Assembly (NCBI RefSeq): GCF_028595305.1
Contig: NZ_JAQQXS010000003.1
Span: 1-64,000 of the forward strand
DNA: 64,000 nucleotides
Direction of reading: 5' to 3'
DNA from: Roseateles koreensis
GTDB taxonomy: Bacteria; Pseudomonadota; Gammaproteobacteria; Burkholderiales; Burkholderiaceae_C
Of the stretch, positions 7,280-17,398 are shown piece by piece; positions within the stretch are counted from its first letter, which is position 1; each line of letters opens with the position of its first letter. Position numbers and translations under genes: made by a program. The notes under the pieces were generated by a model. That model ran no database searches, had not been told where the DNA came from, and saw nothing but the letters and a program-made list of their open reading frames with translations.

Positions 7280-8770
7280 ATGCCCCTTCAAATTCGACCG
7301 CCTGCAACTGCATTGATGGCAGGCCTTTGCCTGGCATTGGCGGGCTGCACGAGCCTGGCGCCGGCCTATCAGTCGCCAGAGGCGCTAATGCCAGATCGTT
7401 ACGGTGACCAAGCGAACGACGCCAGCTCGCCTGTGCTTGAGGGGGATTGGCGCAGCTTTTTCACCGACCCCGCGCAGCAGGCCTTGATTGAGCGGGCCTT
7501 GGCCAATAACCACGATTTGCGTTTGGCGGTCTTGCGGGTGGGGCAGGCCCAGGCTGCGTATGGCATTCAGCGGGCTGATGGGCTGCCCACGTTGGGCGCG
7601 GGCTTTGACGCCACGCGAGCCCGCGTGCCGGGCGACTTGAACCTCACCGGGCGGCCTTTGCTGGGCAATCAGATTCAGCTGGGCGTGGGTTTCAACAGCT
7701 GGGAGTTGGATTTTTGGGGGCGCGTGCGCAGCCTCAATGAGGCGGCACTGCAGTCTTATCTGGCCACCGACGCCGCGCGCGAGGCGGTGCGGCTGAGTGT
7801 GATTGTCCAAACCGCGAACAGCGACCTTGCGCTGCGTGAGCTGGATGAGCGCCTGGCCCTGGCGCGCCGCACCTCGGCCAGCCGGGAAGAGTCCCTGCGC
7901 ATCTTCAAACGCCGCGAGGCTCTGGGCGCCACCTCCAAGTTGGAGTTGACGCAGGTGGAGTTGCTGGCGCAGCAAGCCAGCGCCTTGGTGGACCAACTCG
8001 CCCAGGCGCGCGAGATGCAGGCGCATGCCTTGGCCTTGCTTGTTGGCGGTGGTGGTGGTGGCGGCGAGGTGGCGCCGGCACTGTCCACTGCGCGGCTGGA
8101 CGACTTGGCGGCGTTTGCCGAGATTCAGCCCGGCCTGCCTTCGGCCTTGCTGGTGCGGCGCCCCGACATCGTGGCGGCTGAACATGGCTTGCGCGCTGCC
8201 CATGCCAATATCGGCGCGGCCAAGGCGAATTTTTTCCCTCGTATCGCCTTGACGGGCTCCTGGGGCACGGCGAGTGCTGAACTTGAAGGCCTGTTCAAGA
8301 CCGGCAGCAATGCCTGGAGTCTGGCGCCCAGCGTGGCTTTGCCGTTGTTCGACAGCGGTCGTCGACAGTCGGCGCTGGACCTTGCCGAGTTGCGACGTGA
8401 CGAGGCGCTTGTGCGGTATGAGCAGACGGTTCAAGCCGCGTTTCGCGATGTGTCCGACGCCTTGTCTGCCCGCCATTGGCTGGCCGTGCAGGTCACGACA
8501 CTTCGCGCCACGCAGTCGTTTCAGCGGGAGCGCGCGCGCCTGGCCAAATTGCGCTACGACAGTGGTGCGGTGCGCTATCTGGAGGTGCTGGACGCTGAAC
8601 GGGAGTTGATGTCGGTTGAACAGCAATTGGTGCAAGCGCGCCGCGCTCAGTTGTCTGCCCAAGCGTCTTTGTATGCCGCCTTGGGCGGGGCGCTCCCGGC
8701 CCCGCGGCCTGAATCTTCAACCGCCGGCCCTGCGCCGAGCCCGGCGGCTTCACCGCTTGTCAAAAACTAA
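7280..8770 (+). CDS. NodT-family outer-membrane efflux lipoprotein
   Basis: The product is 496 aa. The signal peptide ends in the lipobox LAGC (residues 20-23), so it is lipid-anchored. Two TolC-like repeats follow (first around LANNHDLRLAVLRVGQAQAAYG, second around RRPDIVAAEHGLRAAHANIGAAKA), with the NodT hallmarks FFPRIALTGSWG and ALPLFDSGRR. A run of seven glycines (near residue 255) separates the halves. It forms the outer-membrane duct for the HlyD/ABC genes that follow at 4 bp. Confidence 0.9.
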   Translation: MPLQIRPPATALMAGLCLALAGCTSLAPAYQSPEALMPDRYGDQANDASSPVLEGDWRSFFTDPAQQALIERALANNHDLRLAVLRVGQAQAAYGIQRADGLPTLGAGFDATRARVPGDLNLTGRPLLGNQIQLGVGFNSWELDFWGRVRSLNEAALQSYLATDAAREAVRLSVIVQTANSDLALRELDERLALARRTSASREESLRIFKRREALGATSKLELTQVELLAQQASALVDQLAQAREMQAHALALLVGGGGGGGEVAPALSTARLDDLAAFAEIQPGLPSALLVRRPDIVAAEHGLRAAHANIGAAKANFFPRIALTGSWGTASAELEGLFKTGSNAWSLAPSVALPLFDSGRRQSALDLAELRRDEALVRYEQTVQAAFRDVSDALSARHWLAVQVTTLRATQSFQRERARLAKLRYDSGAVRYLEVLDAERELMSVEQQLVQARRAQLSAQASLYAALGGALPAPRPESSTAGPAPSPAASPLVKN

Positions 8771-8773
8771 GAG

Positions 8774-9850
8774 ATGCCCATGAACGCAGGACTCAGAAAA
8801 GTTGCACCGCTGGTGCTGGTATTGGTGCTTGCCGGGCTGGGCTATCTGGCGTGGGCCGGTCGGCGTGACGCGAATGCGGTGCCGGGCCTGGTCAGCGGCA
8901 ATGGCCGTGTCGAGGCCACCGAGGTGGACGTGGCCACCAAGCTGCCGGGGAGGGTAGAGAACATCTTTGCCGCTGAAGGCGACTTTGTCCATGCCGGCCA
9001 GCCTTTGGCGCAGATGCAGGTTGAGAGCCTGCAGGCCCAGCACGACGAGGCCCTGGCACGACAGCAGCAGGCCCTGCATGCGGTGGCCGGCGCCGAGGCG
9101 CAGGTGGCCTTGCGCCAAGCCGACCAGCAGGCCGCGCAGGCCCTGGTGCTGCAGCGCGAGAGCGAGTTGGACGCAGCGCAGCGCCGCTTGGCCCGTTCTG
9201 AAACCCTGGCCGGCGAGGGCGCATCTTCAGGCCAGGAGTTGGACGACGACCGGGCCCGCGTGCGCAGCACCCAAGCCGCCCTTGTCGCCACCCGCGCCCA
9301 AGTCAAGGCGGCCGAAGCCGCCGTGGTGGCCGCCGCCGCCCAGGTGACCGGCGCGAAATCCGCTGTCACCGCCAGTGAAGCGAGCGTGGCCCGGGTGGAC
9401 GTGGACTTGCGTGACAGCGTGCTCAAAGCGCCGCGCGACGGGCGCGTGCAATACCGGGTGGCGCAAGCCGGCGAGGTGCTGGGTGGCGGCGCCAAAGTGC
9501 TGAACCTGGTCGACCTGTCAGACGTGTCCATGACCTTTTTTTTGCCCGAGGCCATGGCAGGCAAAGTGGCGCTGGGCAGCGAGGTGCGCATTATTTTGGA
9601 CGCCGCGCCGCAGTACGTGATTCCGGCCAAAATTTCTTACGTGGCCAGCACGGCGCAGTTCACCCCCAAGACGGTGGAGACGGCCAGCGAGCGGCAAAAA
9701 CTGATGTTCCGCGTCAAGGCGCAGATCGACCGGGACTTGCTGCAGAAGCATTTGCAACAAGTCAAGACCGGCTTGCCCGGCGTGGCCTGGGTGAAGCTTG
9801 ACGCTCAAGCCACTTGGCCGGATCGCCTGAGCGTGAAGGTGGCGCCGTGA
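8774..9850 (+). CDS. HlyD-family membrane fusion protein
   Basis: The product is 358 aa. It has an N-terminal membrane anchor ([17 protein letters not shown]), a first lipoyl half ([20 protein letters not shown]), then a long Ala/Gln-rich coiled-coil hairpin (about residues 80-210), the second lipoyl half ([20 protein letters not shown]), and beta-barrel and membrane-proximal parts. The arrangement resembles E. coli YhiI, the adaptor of the RbbA/YhhJ ABC system. The stop overlaps the next start (GTGA), so the genes are translationally coupled. Confidence 0.9.
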   Translation: MPMNAGLRKVAPLVLVLVLAGLGYLAWAGRRDANAVPGLVSGNGRVEATEVDVATKLPGRVENIFAAEGDFVHAGQPLAQMQVESLQAQHDEALARQQQALHAVAGAEAQVALRQADQQAAQALVLQRESELDAAQRRLARSETLAGEGASSGQELDDDRARVRSTQAALVATRAQVKAAEAAVVAAAAQVTGAKSAVTASEASVARVDVDLRDSVLKAPRDGRVQYRVAQAGEVLGGGAKVLNLVDLSDVSMTFFLPEAMAGKVALGSEVRIILDAAPQYVIPAKISYVASTAQFTPKTVETASERQKLMFRVKAQIDRDLLQKHLQQVKTGLPGVAWVKLDAQATWPDRLSVKVAP

Positions 9851-12612
9851 CGCCAGAACCGAGCGGTGCGGCGCCGGTCGTTCGCCTGCACCATGTGTTT
9901 CTGCGTTACGCGCGGGCAACCGTGCTGGACGACATCACCCTGGACCTGCCTGCGGGCCGCATGATCGGTCTGATCGGGCCTGACGGTGTGGGCAAGTCCA
10001 GCCTGTTGTCCTTGCTGTCCGGGGCGCGTGCTGTGCAGGAGGGGCGGGTTGAGGCTCTCGGTGGCGACATGGCCAGCAAGGCCCATCGCGATGCGGTGTG
10101 CCCGCGCATTGCCTATATGCCGCAAGGCCTGGGCCGCAATCTGTACCCCACCTTGTCGGTGGAAGAGAACCTGCAGTTTTTTGCCCGGCTGTTTGGCCAT
10201 CACGCGGCGGAGCGGCGGCGGCGCATTGATGAGTTGACTCGCAGCACGGGCCTGCATGAATTTCTCAGTCGCCCGGCGGGAAAGTTGTCGGGTGGCATGA
10301 AGCAGAAGCTGGGCTTGTGCTGCGCCTTGATTCACGACCCCGACTTGCTGATTCTGGACGAACCTACTACCGGGGTGGACCCGTTGGCGCGCGCGCAGTT
10401 CTGGGACCTGATCGCCCGCATTCGCCAGAGCCGCCCTGCGATGAGTGTGCTGGTGGCCACGGCCTATATGGACGAGGCGGAGCGCTTCGACGTGCTGCTG
10501 GCCATGGACGCCGGCAGGGTGTTGGCCACGGGCACGCCGCAGGAGTTGCTGGCTCGCACGGCCACGGCGTCGCTGGAAGAGGCCTTCATTCAACTCTTGC
10601 CTGAGGAAAAACGGCGCGACTATGCGCCGGTGGTGATCCCGCCCTTGCAGGCCGGCGGCGAGGCGGAGATTGCGATTGAAGCCCGCAACCTGAGCATGCA
10701 GTTTGGCCAGTTCAAGGCCGTGAATCAGGTGAACTTTCGTATTCGGCGGGGCGAGATTTTTGGCTTTCTGGGCTCCAATGGTTGCGGCAAGTCAACCACC
10801 ATGAAGATGCTCACAGGCTTGTTGCCGGCAACGGCTGGTGAGGCCAGCTTGTTTGGCAAACCGGTGGATCCCAAGGACATCGACACCCGCAGGCGGGTGG
10901 GCTATATGTCGCAGGCGTTTTCGCTGTACAGCGAGTTGAGCGTGCGGCAAAACCTGGTGCTGCATGCCCAGTTGTTTCATGTGGCCGCGGCGGAAATCCC
11001 CGCGCGGGTCGATGAACTCGCCCAGCGTTTTGGTCTGCAGGAGGTGCTGGACAGCTTGCCCGAGGCCTTGCCCCTGGGCATGCGCCAACGCCTGTCTTTG
11101 GCCGTGGCCATGGCCCACAAGCCGGAGTTGCTGATTCTTGACGAGCCCACCTCGGGGGTCGACCCGATTGCGCGAGATAACTTCTGGCGGCTGTTGATCG
11201 AGCTCTCGCGCCGCGACCGGGTGACGATCTTCATCTCCACCCATTTCATGAACGAAGCCGCCCGCTGCGACCGCATCTCCATGATGCATGCAGGGCAGGT
11301 GCTGGACAGCGACACCCCGGCTGCGTTGGTCGCCAAACGCGGCGCGCAAACGCTGGAGCAGGCCTTCATTGGCTACCTGGTCGAGGCCAGTGGGAGCGGG
11401 GATGCGGGCGTGCCGCCCCCCGAAACGGCGCTAATCCTTGAATCGACCCAAGCGCCGACCCAGGCGCTGACGCGGCTTCGGCATTCACGCTTCAGCTTGC
11501 AGCGGCTGTTCAGCTATATGTGGCGTGAAGCCTTGGAGTTGCGCCGCGACGGAGTGCGCGCCACCATGGCCCTGGGCGGCTCGTTGCTGCTGATGTTTGT
11601 GATCGGCTACGGCATCAGCCTCGACGTGCAGGATTTGCGTTATGCCGTGCTGGACCGCGACCAGACGAGCTTGAGCGAGAACTACGCCTTGAACCTGGCC
11701 GGCTCGCGTTATTTCATCGAGCAGCCCGCGATCAGCGACTACGAGAGCCTGGACCGGCGCATGCGCAGCGGCGAGTTGTCCCTGGCCATCGAGATCCCGC
11801 CCGGTTTTGCGCGTGACGTGCTGCGCCAGCGGCCGGTGCAGATCGGCGTCTGGCTGGACGGCGCCATGCCCACCCGTGCGGAAACGGTGCGCGGCTACGT
11901 GATGGGTATTCACCAGCAATGGCTGATGGCGCAGGCGCGTGAACGGTTGGGCCTGCGCAATTTCGGCAACGTCCGCATCGAGACCCGCTACCGCTACAAC
12001 CCGGATGTGAAGAGCCTGCCGGCCATGGTGCCCGCGGTGATTCCGCTCCTCTTGCTGATGCTGCCGGCCATGCTCACCGCGCTTGCCGTGGTGCGTGAAA
12101 AGGAGATGGGCTCCATCATCAACCTGTATGTGACGCCGGTGACCCGGGCCGAGTTTTTGCTCGGCAAACAGCTGCCCTATGTGGCCTTGGCGATGTTGAA
12201 CTTTTTGCTCATGAGCCTGCTGGCGGTGACGGTGTTTGGAGTGCCCATCACGGGCAGTTATCCCGCTCTGTTGCTAGCGGCGCTGATCTTCAGCGTTAGC
12301 GCCACGGGCATGGGGCTGTTGGGCTCGGCGGTGACGCGCAGTCAGATCGCGGCGATCTTCATCACGGTGCTGGCCACCATCATCCCGGCGGTTCAGTTTG
12401 CCGGGCTGATCAATCCGGTGTCTTCGCTGGAAGGGGTGGGGCGCTTCATTGGCGAGATTTATCCGGTCAGCTATATGTTCAATATCAGCCGCGGGGTGTT
12501 CAGCAAGGGCCTGGGCCTGGCCGACGTGCAGGGTGCGCTGTGGCCCATGGCCTTGTCGGCGCCGGTGATCATTGGCGCCGCCATTGCGCTGTTGAAAAAG
12601 CAGGAGCGTTGA
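9847..12612 (+). CDS. RbbA-like ABC transporter: two ATPase domains fused to an ABC-2 permease
   Basis: The product is 921 aa from GTG 9847, which overlaps the hlyD stop. NBD1 (about 10-235) has GPDGVGKSS, signature [11 protein letters not shown] and [16 protein letters not shown]2 (about 280-510) has [11 protein letters not shown] and [13 protein letters not shown], but its signature is LPLGMRQR in place of LSGGQ. The C-terminal half (about 560-920) is an ABC-2 permease: one helix, a large extracytoplasmic domain, then five helices. The fusion matches E. coli RbbA/YhiH. With OMF, HlyD and the next permease it should make a tripartite exporter of unknown substrate. Confidence 0.9.
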   Translation: MTPEPSGAAPVVRLHHVFLRYARATVLDDITLDLPAGRMIGLIGPDGVGKSSLLSLLSGARAVQEGRVEALGGDMASKAHRDAVCPRIAYMPQGLGRNLYPTLSVEENLQFFARLFGHHAAERRRRIDELTRSTGLHEFLSRPAGKLSGGMKQKLGLCCALIHDPDLLILDEPTTGVDPLARAQFWDLIARIRQSRPAMSVLVATAYMDEAERFDVLLAMDAGRVLATGTPQELLARTATASLEEAFIQLLPEEKRRDYAPVVIPPLQAGGEAEIAIEARNLSMQFGQFKAVNQVNFRIRRGEIFGFLGSNGCGKSTTMKMLTGLLPATAGEASLFGKPVDPKDIDTRRRVGYMSQAFSLYSELSVRQNLVLHAQLFHVAAAEIPARVDELAQRFGLQEVLDSLPEALPLGMRQRLSLAVAMAHKPELLILDEPTSGVDPIARDNFWRLLIELSRRDRVTIFISTHFMNEAARCDRISMMHAGQVLDSDTPAALVAKRGAQTLEQAFIGYLVEASGSGDAGVPPPETALILESTQAPTQALTRLRHSRFSLQRLFSYMWREALELRRDGVRATMALGGSLLLMFVIGYGISLDVQDLRYAVLDRDQTSLSENYALNLAGSRYFIEQPAISDYESLDRRMRSGELSLAIEIPPGFARDVLRQRPVQIGVWLDGAMPTRAETVRGYVMGIHQQWLMAQARERLGLRNFGNVRIETRYRYNPDVKSLPAMVPAVIPLLLLMLPAMLTALAVVREKEMGSIINLYVTPVTRAEFLLGKQLPYVALAMLNFLLMSLLAVTVFGVPITGSYPALLLAALIFSVSATGMGLLGSAVTRSQIAAIFITVLATIIPAVQFAGLINPVSSLEGVGRFIGEIYPVSYMFNISRGVFSKGLGLADVQGALWPMALSAPVIIGAAIALLKKQER

Positions 12613-12613
12613 G

Positions 12614-13741
12614 ATGCGCCGTCACCTTGCAAACATCTACCGCCTGGGCGTGAAGGAGTTGTGGAGCCTGTGGCGTGACCCCATGATGCTGGCGCTGATC
12701 GTCTACGCCTTCACGGTGGCGATTTATACCGCCGCCACCGCCATGCCGGAGACCCTGCACAAGGCCCCCATCGCCATCGTGGACGAAGACGGCTCGCCCT
12801 TGGCCTCGCGCATTGCCGCCGCCTTCTACCCGCCGCAATTTCTGCCACCGGACATGATCACGCCGGCCGAGATGGACCGGGGCATGGACGCGGGCCGCTA
12901 CACCTTTGTGCTGGACATTCCGCCGAATTTCCAGCGCGACGTGCTGGCCAGGCGCCCCGCTGAAGTCCAGCTCAACGTCGACGCCACTCGCATGAGCCAA
13001 GCCTTCAGCGGCAGCGGTTATGTGCAGCAGATTGTGTCCTCGGAAATCACTGAATTCGTGCAGCACTACCGGGGCAGCAGCACGCCGCCGGTGGACTTGG
13101 CGGTGCGTGCCCGCTTCAACCCCACGCTGGAGCAATTCTGGTTTGGCGGCTTGATGGAGATCATCAACAACGTGACCATGCTGTCCATCATCCTGACCGG
13201 CGCGGCGCTGATCCGTGAGCGCGAGCACGGCACCATCGAGCATCTGTTGGTCATGCCGGTGTCACCGACTGAAATCATGCTGGCCAAAGTGTGGTCGATG
13301 GGCTTGGTGGTGCTGATCGCGGCGGCCATCTCGCTCACCTGGGTGGTGCAGGGCGTGTTGCGAGTACCGGTGGAGGGCTCGGTGGGATTGTTTTTGCTTG
13401 GGGCGGCTTTGCATTTGTTTGCCACCAGTGCCATGGCCATTTTTTTGGCCACGGTGGCGCGCAGCATGCCGCAGTTCGGCCTCTTGATGATCTTGGTGCT
13501 GATCCCGCTGCAGTTGCTCTCTGGCGGCGTGACGCCGCGGGAGAGCATGCCGGCGCTGGTTCAGACCCTGATGCTGGCCGCGCCCACCACGCATTTTGTC
13601 GAACTGGGGCAGGCCATTTTGTACCGCGGTGCGGGGCTGGAGGTGGTGTGGAAACAGTTTCTTGCCTTGATCGGCATCGGCACGGTGATGTTCAGCCTGT
13701 CGCTGGCGCGGTTCAGAAGAACCATCGGCCAGATGGCTTGA
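12614..13741 (+). CDS. ABC-2 type permease (YhhJ-like)
   Basis: The product is 375 aa. One N-terminal helix (DPMMLALIVYAFTVAIYTA) is followed by a roughly 150-residue extracytoplasmic domain (IAIVDEDGSPLASRI onward), then five to six helices containing the ABC-2 motif REREHGTIEHLLVMPVSP. It starts 1 bp after the RbbA-like gene and would form the second half-permease, as YhhJ does beside RbbA. It closes the efflux operon unless phaC, 36 bp downstream, is read through. Confidence 0.9.
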   Translation: MRRHLANIYRLGVKELWSLWRDPMMLALIVYAFTVAIYTAATAMPETLHKAPIAIVDEDGSPLASRIAAAFYPPQFLPPDMITPAEMDRGMDAGRYTFVLDIPPNFQRDVLARRPAEVQLNVDATRMSQAFSGSGYVQQIVSSEITEFVQHYRGSSTPPVDLAVRARFNPTLEQFWFGGLMEIINNVTMLSIILTGAALIREREHGTIEHLLVMPVSPTEIMLAKVWSMGLVVLIAAAISLTWVVQGVLRVPVEGSVGLFLLGAALHLFATSAMAIFLATVARSMPQFGLLMILVLIPLQLLSGGVTPRESMPALVQTLMLAAPTTHFVELGQAILYRGAGLEVVWKQFLALIGIGTVMFSLSLARFRRTIGQMA

Positions 13742-13777
13742 GTGCGGTTTGAAAAATTGGCTTGAAAGGATGAGTTT

Positions 13778-15643
13778 GTGACTGAGTTTTCCGGTACAAA
13801 AAAAGCATCGTCCCGCCGCAAAGCGGCGCCCAGCGTTCCCGCTGAAACCGTGCCGATGATGCCTGTGGAAACGGCCTCGCCGTGCCCGCCGTGTGCACCC
13901 GTCCCCAGCGCCAAGATGTCGGCGCCCGAGGCCTTGGACCGGGCTGTGCACATGCAAATGGGGCGCCTGACGCAAGGCCTTTCACCCGCTGCCCTGTTGG
14001 GGGCCTGGGCCGATTGGGCCGCGCACCTGAGCTTTGCGCCGGGCAAACAAATGACCTTGGCCGCAGTGGCGGCGCGCAAGACGGGCCGTTTGGCCAAAAT
14101 GGCCCTGCGCCCCCCGGAGCCGCAAGGCGAGCCTGGCCAGCCCTGCATCGAGCCGCTGCCTCAAGACAAACGGTTTGCCGCGCCTGAGTGGCAACAGTGG
14201 CCGTTCAACCTGATCTATCAATCGTTCTTGCTGAACCAGCAATGGTGGCACCGCGCCACGACCGGGGTGCATGGTGTCAGCCGCCACCATGAGGAGATGG
14301 TGAGCTTCGCCGCTCGGCAGTGGCTGGACATGGTGTCGCCCTCCAATTTTCTATTCAGCAATCCTGAACTGCTGAGTGAAACGGCCAAAACCGGCGGGGG
14401 CAATTTGTGGCAGGGCGCACGCAATTGGTTTGAAGACGCGTTGAAGTTAAGCACGGGCAAGTCACCGGCCGGCACGGAGCACTTTCGCCCGGGGCATGAG
14501 TTGGCCGTGACGCCGGGCAAGGTGGTGTTTCGCAACCACTTGATCGAGTTGATCCAATATTCGCCGCAGACCGAAACCGTGTTTGCCACGCCGGTGCTGG
14601 TGGTGCCCTCGTGGATCTTGAAGTACTACATCCTCGATCTCTCGCCGTCCAATTCGCTGGTGCGCTATCTGGTGGGCCAGGGGCACACCGTGTTCATGGT
14701 GTCGTGGCGCAATCCGGACGAGAGCGACCGCGGCCTGGACATGGACGACTACCTGCTGGACGGCGTGATGGCCGCCATCAATGCGGTCACTACACTTGTG
14801 CCGGGCAATGCCGTGCAGGGATTGGGTTACTGCCTGGGCGGCACGCTCTTGTCGATTGCGGCGGCCAAGATGGCGCGCGACGGCGACTTGCGCCTCAAGA
14901 CCCTGAGCCTGCTGGCCTCGCAACTTGATTTCAGCGAACCTGGCGATCTCGCCCTGTTCATCGACGAAAGCCAGCTGGCTTATCTCGACGATGTGATGTC
15001 TGCCCAAGGCTATCTGGACGGCAAGCAGATGGGCGGCGCCTTCGCCATGCTCAACAGCCGCGACCTGGTGTTCTCGCGCATGGTGCACGACTACCTGATG
15101 GGCGCCCGCCAGCCGGTGACCGACCTCACGGCCTGGAATGCGGATGCCACCCGCATGCCGTTCCGCCAGCACAGTCACTATCTGCACAGCCTTTATCTCC
15201 AGAATGAGCTGGCACAGGGTAACTACAAGGTGCAGGGGCGGCCGGTGGCGTTGGCGGACATCCGCGTGCCAGTGTTTTGTCTGGGCACCCAGCGGGACAC
15301 TGTCTCACCCTGGCACTCTGTCTACAAGATCAAGTTGCTGACTGACACCCCGCTGACTTTTTGCCTGTGCAGCGGCGGGCACAACGTGGGTGTGGTGTGT
15401 CCGCCCGACGGTGCCGGACGGCGCAGCTATCAAATCGCCAACACCGTGCCGGGTGGGCGTTACGTGGACCCTGACACCTGGCAAGCCACCACGCCGGTGC
15501 AGCAGGGCTCATGGTGGCCCGCCTGGGAGGGCTGGCTGCGTGAGCAGGCCGGCACGCAGGTCACCCCGCCACCGCTGGGTAATGCCGACGCAGGCTACGC
15601 GGTGCTGGACGATGCACCAGGGCGTTATGTACTGATGGCTTGA
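13778..15643 (+). CDS. phaC: Poly(3-hydroxyalkanoate) synthase, class I-like
   Basis: The product is 621 aa from GTG 13778, preceded by AAAGGA; an ATG 8 bases upstream stops after three codons. PHA synthase polymerises (R)-3-hydroxyacyl-CoA on the granule surface. The PHBC_N-type N-terminal segment is followed by the synthase alpha/beta-hydrolase core with lipase-box-like GYCLGG. The triad is Cys352, Asp507 (RDTVSPW) and His535 (SGGHNVG). No phaA, phaB or phasin gene is adjacent, so it is a stand-alone synthase beside an efflux operon. A decayed IS/TonB segment begins 6 bp after its stop. Confidence 0.92.
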   Translation: MTEFSGTKKASSRRKAAPSVPAETVPMMPVETASPCPPCAPVPSAKMSAPEALDRAVHMQMGRLTQGLSPAALLGAWADWAAHLSFAPGKQMTLAAVAARKTGRLAKMALRPPEPQGEPGQPCIEPLPQDKRFAAPEWQQWPFNLIYQSFLLNQQWWHRATTGVHGVSRHHEEMVSFAARQWLDMVSPSNFLFSNPELLSETAKTGGGNLWQGARNWFEDALKLSTGKSPAGTEHFRPGHELAVTPGKVVFRNHLIELIQYSPQTETVFATPVLVVPSWILKYYILDLSPSNSLVRYLVGQGHTVFMVSWRNPDESDRGLDMDDYLLDGVMAAINAVTTLVPGNAVQGLGYCLGGTLLSIAAAKMARDGDLRLKTLSLLASQLDFSEPGDLALFIDESQLAYLDDVMSAQGYLDGKQMGGAFAMLNSRDLVFSRMVHDYLMGARQPVTDLTAWNADATRMPFRQHSHYLHSLYLQNELAQGNYKVQGRPVALADIRVPVFCLGTQRDTVSPWHSVYKIKLLTDTPLTFCLCSGGHNVGVVCPPDGAGRRSYQIANTVPGGRYVDPDTWQATTPVQQGSWWPAWEGWLREQAGTQVTPPPLGNADAGYAVLDDAPGRYVLMA

Positions 15644-15649
15644 GGGGTT

Positions 15650-15877
15650 CTCGGTGCCCCCATACTGCTTGTCCTTGCGGATCACATCGCCTCGCAGCAC
15701 AACTCGCAAGTTGTTAGCAACCGGGAAGCGGTATTGCACACTGGCATTGCCGGTGACTTTTGGCACGTAGGGTGCCCGGTTGCCAACGTCGGAGGGTGTT
15801 GCGTCAAATTGCTTGATCAACTTGCGTTTGCGTTGCGACAGTGCATCGCCCTCGCTCTGAGCAATGGCGTCGGGGAC
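15650..15877 (-). pseudogene. Internal fragment of a TonB-dependent receptor gene
   Basis: Read on the minus strand, the frame gives VPDAIAQSEGDALSQRKRK, then FDATPSDVGNRAPYVPKVTG, NASVQYRFPV and VVLRGDVIRKDKQYGGTEN. The NRAPYVPKVTGNASVQY type of motif is characteristic of late beta-strands of TonB-dependent siderophore or organic-compound receptors. Homology stops at both ends: on the left against phaC, on the right against a transposase remnant. About 76 codons of a gene normally over 650 codons survive, so it is a relic. Confidence 0.65.
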
Positions 15878-16122
15878 CTCCCGGCCTCGTACATCGCTGA
15901 GAACAGCGTGCCCATCTTCGTCAACGCCTCATTGGCCATCACGCGGATCGAGCGCAGCGGATGTTCGGCAGGAACGAAGTCCTCCAACTTGCGCCCCGTG
16001 GATAGGCTCTCGGTGAAGGTATCGGCGCCGCGCATGGGTCTCGTTGAAATCGGGTCGTCAAATTATCGAGGCTGCCGACTGTGCGCCCATCGCGCCGCGA
16101 CGGCATTTCAGCAGCCTGTTAG
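15878..16122 (-). mobile_element. IS5-type insertion sequence remnant (5' end, truncated transposase)
   Basis: A transposase start at 16035 reads MRGADTFTESLSTGRK, LEDFVPAEHPLRSIRV and MANEALTKMGTLFSAMYEAG, the N-terminus typical of IS5-type (DUF772) transposases. It breaks off into the TonB fragment after about 53 codons. Upstream of the start is a leader shared with 22195-22226. The element ends at 16105-16122 with ATTTCAGCAGCCTGTTAG, the reverse complement of the terminus at 22006. This is the left bracket of the catabolic island. Confidence 0.75.
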
Positions 16123-17195
16123 GTGGTGCGGTGGGTGAGAGCATGCTTCCCGGCCTCTGCGTTTGTACGCTCGTACTGCGCTCTGTCATGCCGTGGACTA
16201 CTTCCGGTCCACCGCCGATATGCGGAAGAAAAAGCACTCTGGTTGGCATAGCCGAGCATGAGGCTAATCTGCGCCAATGAAAAGTTCCGCCCTCTGACCC
16301 ATTCGGTCGCCCTCGCATGCCGGTATTCATCCTGGATTTCTGCGAACGATGTGCTGTGTTCCAGTAGCCGCCTGTGCAGCGTGCGAGGGTGTAGATGCAA
16401 AAATTCAGCAATGCTGTCGCGCGTGCAACTGCCTGTAGACAACAGTTGCGCCGTCAACCGCCTGGTGACAACCACCACATCCGATTCTGCCTGCAGGCGT
16501 TCTTGCTGGAGGTATGCTTGTATGATTGATGTATAGGCGCTATCGCGAATCACCGTCTGCGCCTTCAGCAAGTGTGGGTCAAAGAATATGGCATTGCGCG
16601 ACATGCTGAATCGCACCGGGCAGTCAAAAAACTGCTGCGCCAACTTCATTGAGCCAATGGGTGCGTGCTGAACATTCACCTCCCGAATCTTCAGAGCATT
16701 CACCCCTGACGTCAGCGACAGGTATTGGTAGATACGGCACAAACTCAGTTCGACCATTTGCGGGCCACAGCCCGACCTGGGTCTGGGGATGTAGGCGATG
16801 CTCCCCGATTCGTCTGTGTCAACGCTGCCGGGATCTATGTCCAGGTAATAGGCGTTCGAATGAATCGAAATGTTCATCTGAATGGCGTGACAGGCATCTC
16901 CGACGGTGTCGCTGAGGCGGGCGACCAACCCTACCGCACCCAAATACTCAAGATTCTTCAACCTGCCCAATTGAATACCCAAGTCCGGTCGCTTCCACTC
17001 CAACGCGCAGGTTTCTAAAAGCCCCACCGCAGCGGAGTAAGGAATGATGGCCTGGGGGTCATTGAGTACTTCCACCGTCAGCCCGAAACGCGCCAACATC
17101 GGTGCCAGAGGTTGATGAATGGATTGCGCAAATTGCTCTAGCCCGTTCAGCGTCCTGGGATGCGTGAAATAGTCGGTATTGGCTGTCTTTTTCAT
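16119..17195 (-). CDS. AraC-family transcriptional regulator (Arabinose_bd-type N-terminus)
   Basis: The product is 358 aa. The N-terminal 200 residues look like the Arabinose_bd-type ligand domain found in OruR-like regulators. The C-terminal 90 are a double HTH: RDSIAEFLHLHPRTLHRRLL and FSLAQISLMLGYANQSAFSS, followed by AYRRWTGSSPRHDR. The gene is divergent from the amidohydrolase, which suggests it activates the island in response to its substrate. The last codon is TAA at 16119-16121, inside the IS terminus, so the insertion supplied or replaced the original stop; the final few residues may not be native. Confidence 0.88.
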   Translation of the reverse strand: MKKTANTDYFTHPRTLNGLEQFAQSIHQPLAPMLARFGLTVEVLNDPQAIIPYSAAVGLLETCALEWKRPDLGIQLGRLKNLEYLGAVGLVARLSDTVGDACHAIQMNISIHSNAYYLDIDPGSVDTDESGSIAYIPRPRSGCGPQMVELSLCRIYQYLSLTSGVNALKIREVNVQHAPIGSMKLAQQFFDCPVRFSMSRNAIFFDPHLLKAQTVIRDSAYTSIIQAYLQQERLQAESDVVVVTRRLTAQLLSTGSCTRDSIAEFLHLHPRTLHRRLLEHSTSFAEIQDEYRHARATEWVRGRNFSLAQISLMLGYANQSAFSSAYRRWTGSSPRHDRAQYERTNAEAGKHALTHRTT

Positions 17196-17398
17196 GGGAG
17201 GCAGATCACTTCAGGCGGTGCGATTTGCCGGATTATGTCCTCAATTCATAAATTTTTGTCTCGTATTCGTAAGTATTGGGCGCGGCAAATCCATACCATC
17301 GGCCCACAAGTTCAAGGGGGGGGTAGGGCGAGTGTGTCGCCTGTACCTTCAGGACATAAAAAAGATTTCACGAACTATTTCAACAATAGGAGACATTC
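17196..17398 (+). promoter_or_regulatory. Divergent control region of the catabolic island
   Basis: This 203-bp stretch between the AraC-type regulator and the amidohydrolase has no gene. It is AT-richer than its surroundings (for example TCATAAATTTTTGTC at about 17245) and should contain both promoters and the regulator's binding sites. AATAGGAGA at 17384-17392 is the ribosome site for ATG 17399. I could not pick out a clear direct repeat. Confidence 0.45.

Noticed and set aside
8040-8067. GGT/GGC run in the outer-membrane efflux gene, possible phase-variable repeat
   Set aside because: It is a triplet repeat encoding seven glycines; slippage would not shift the frame, so it is not an on/off switch.
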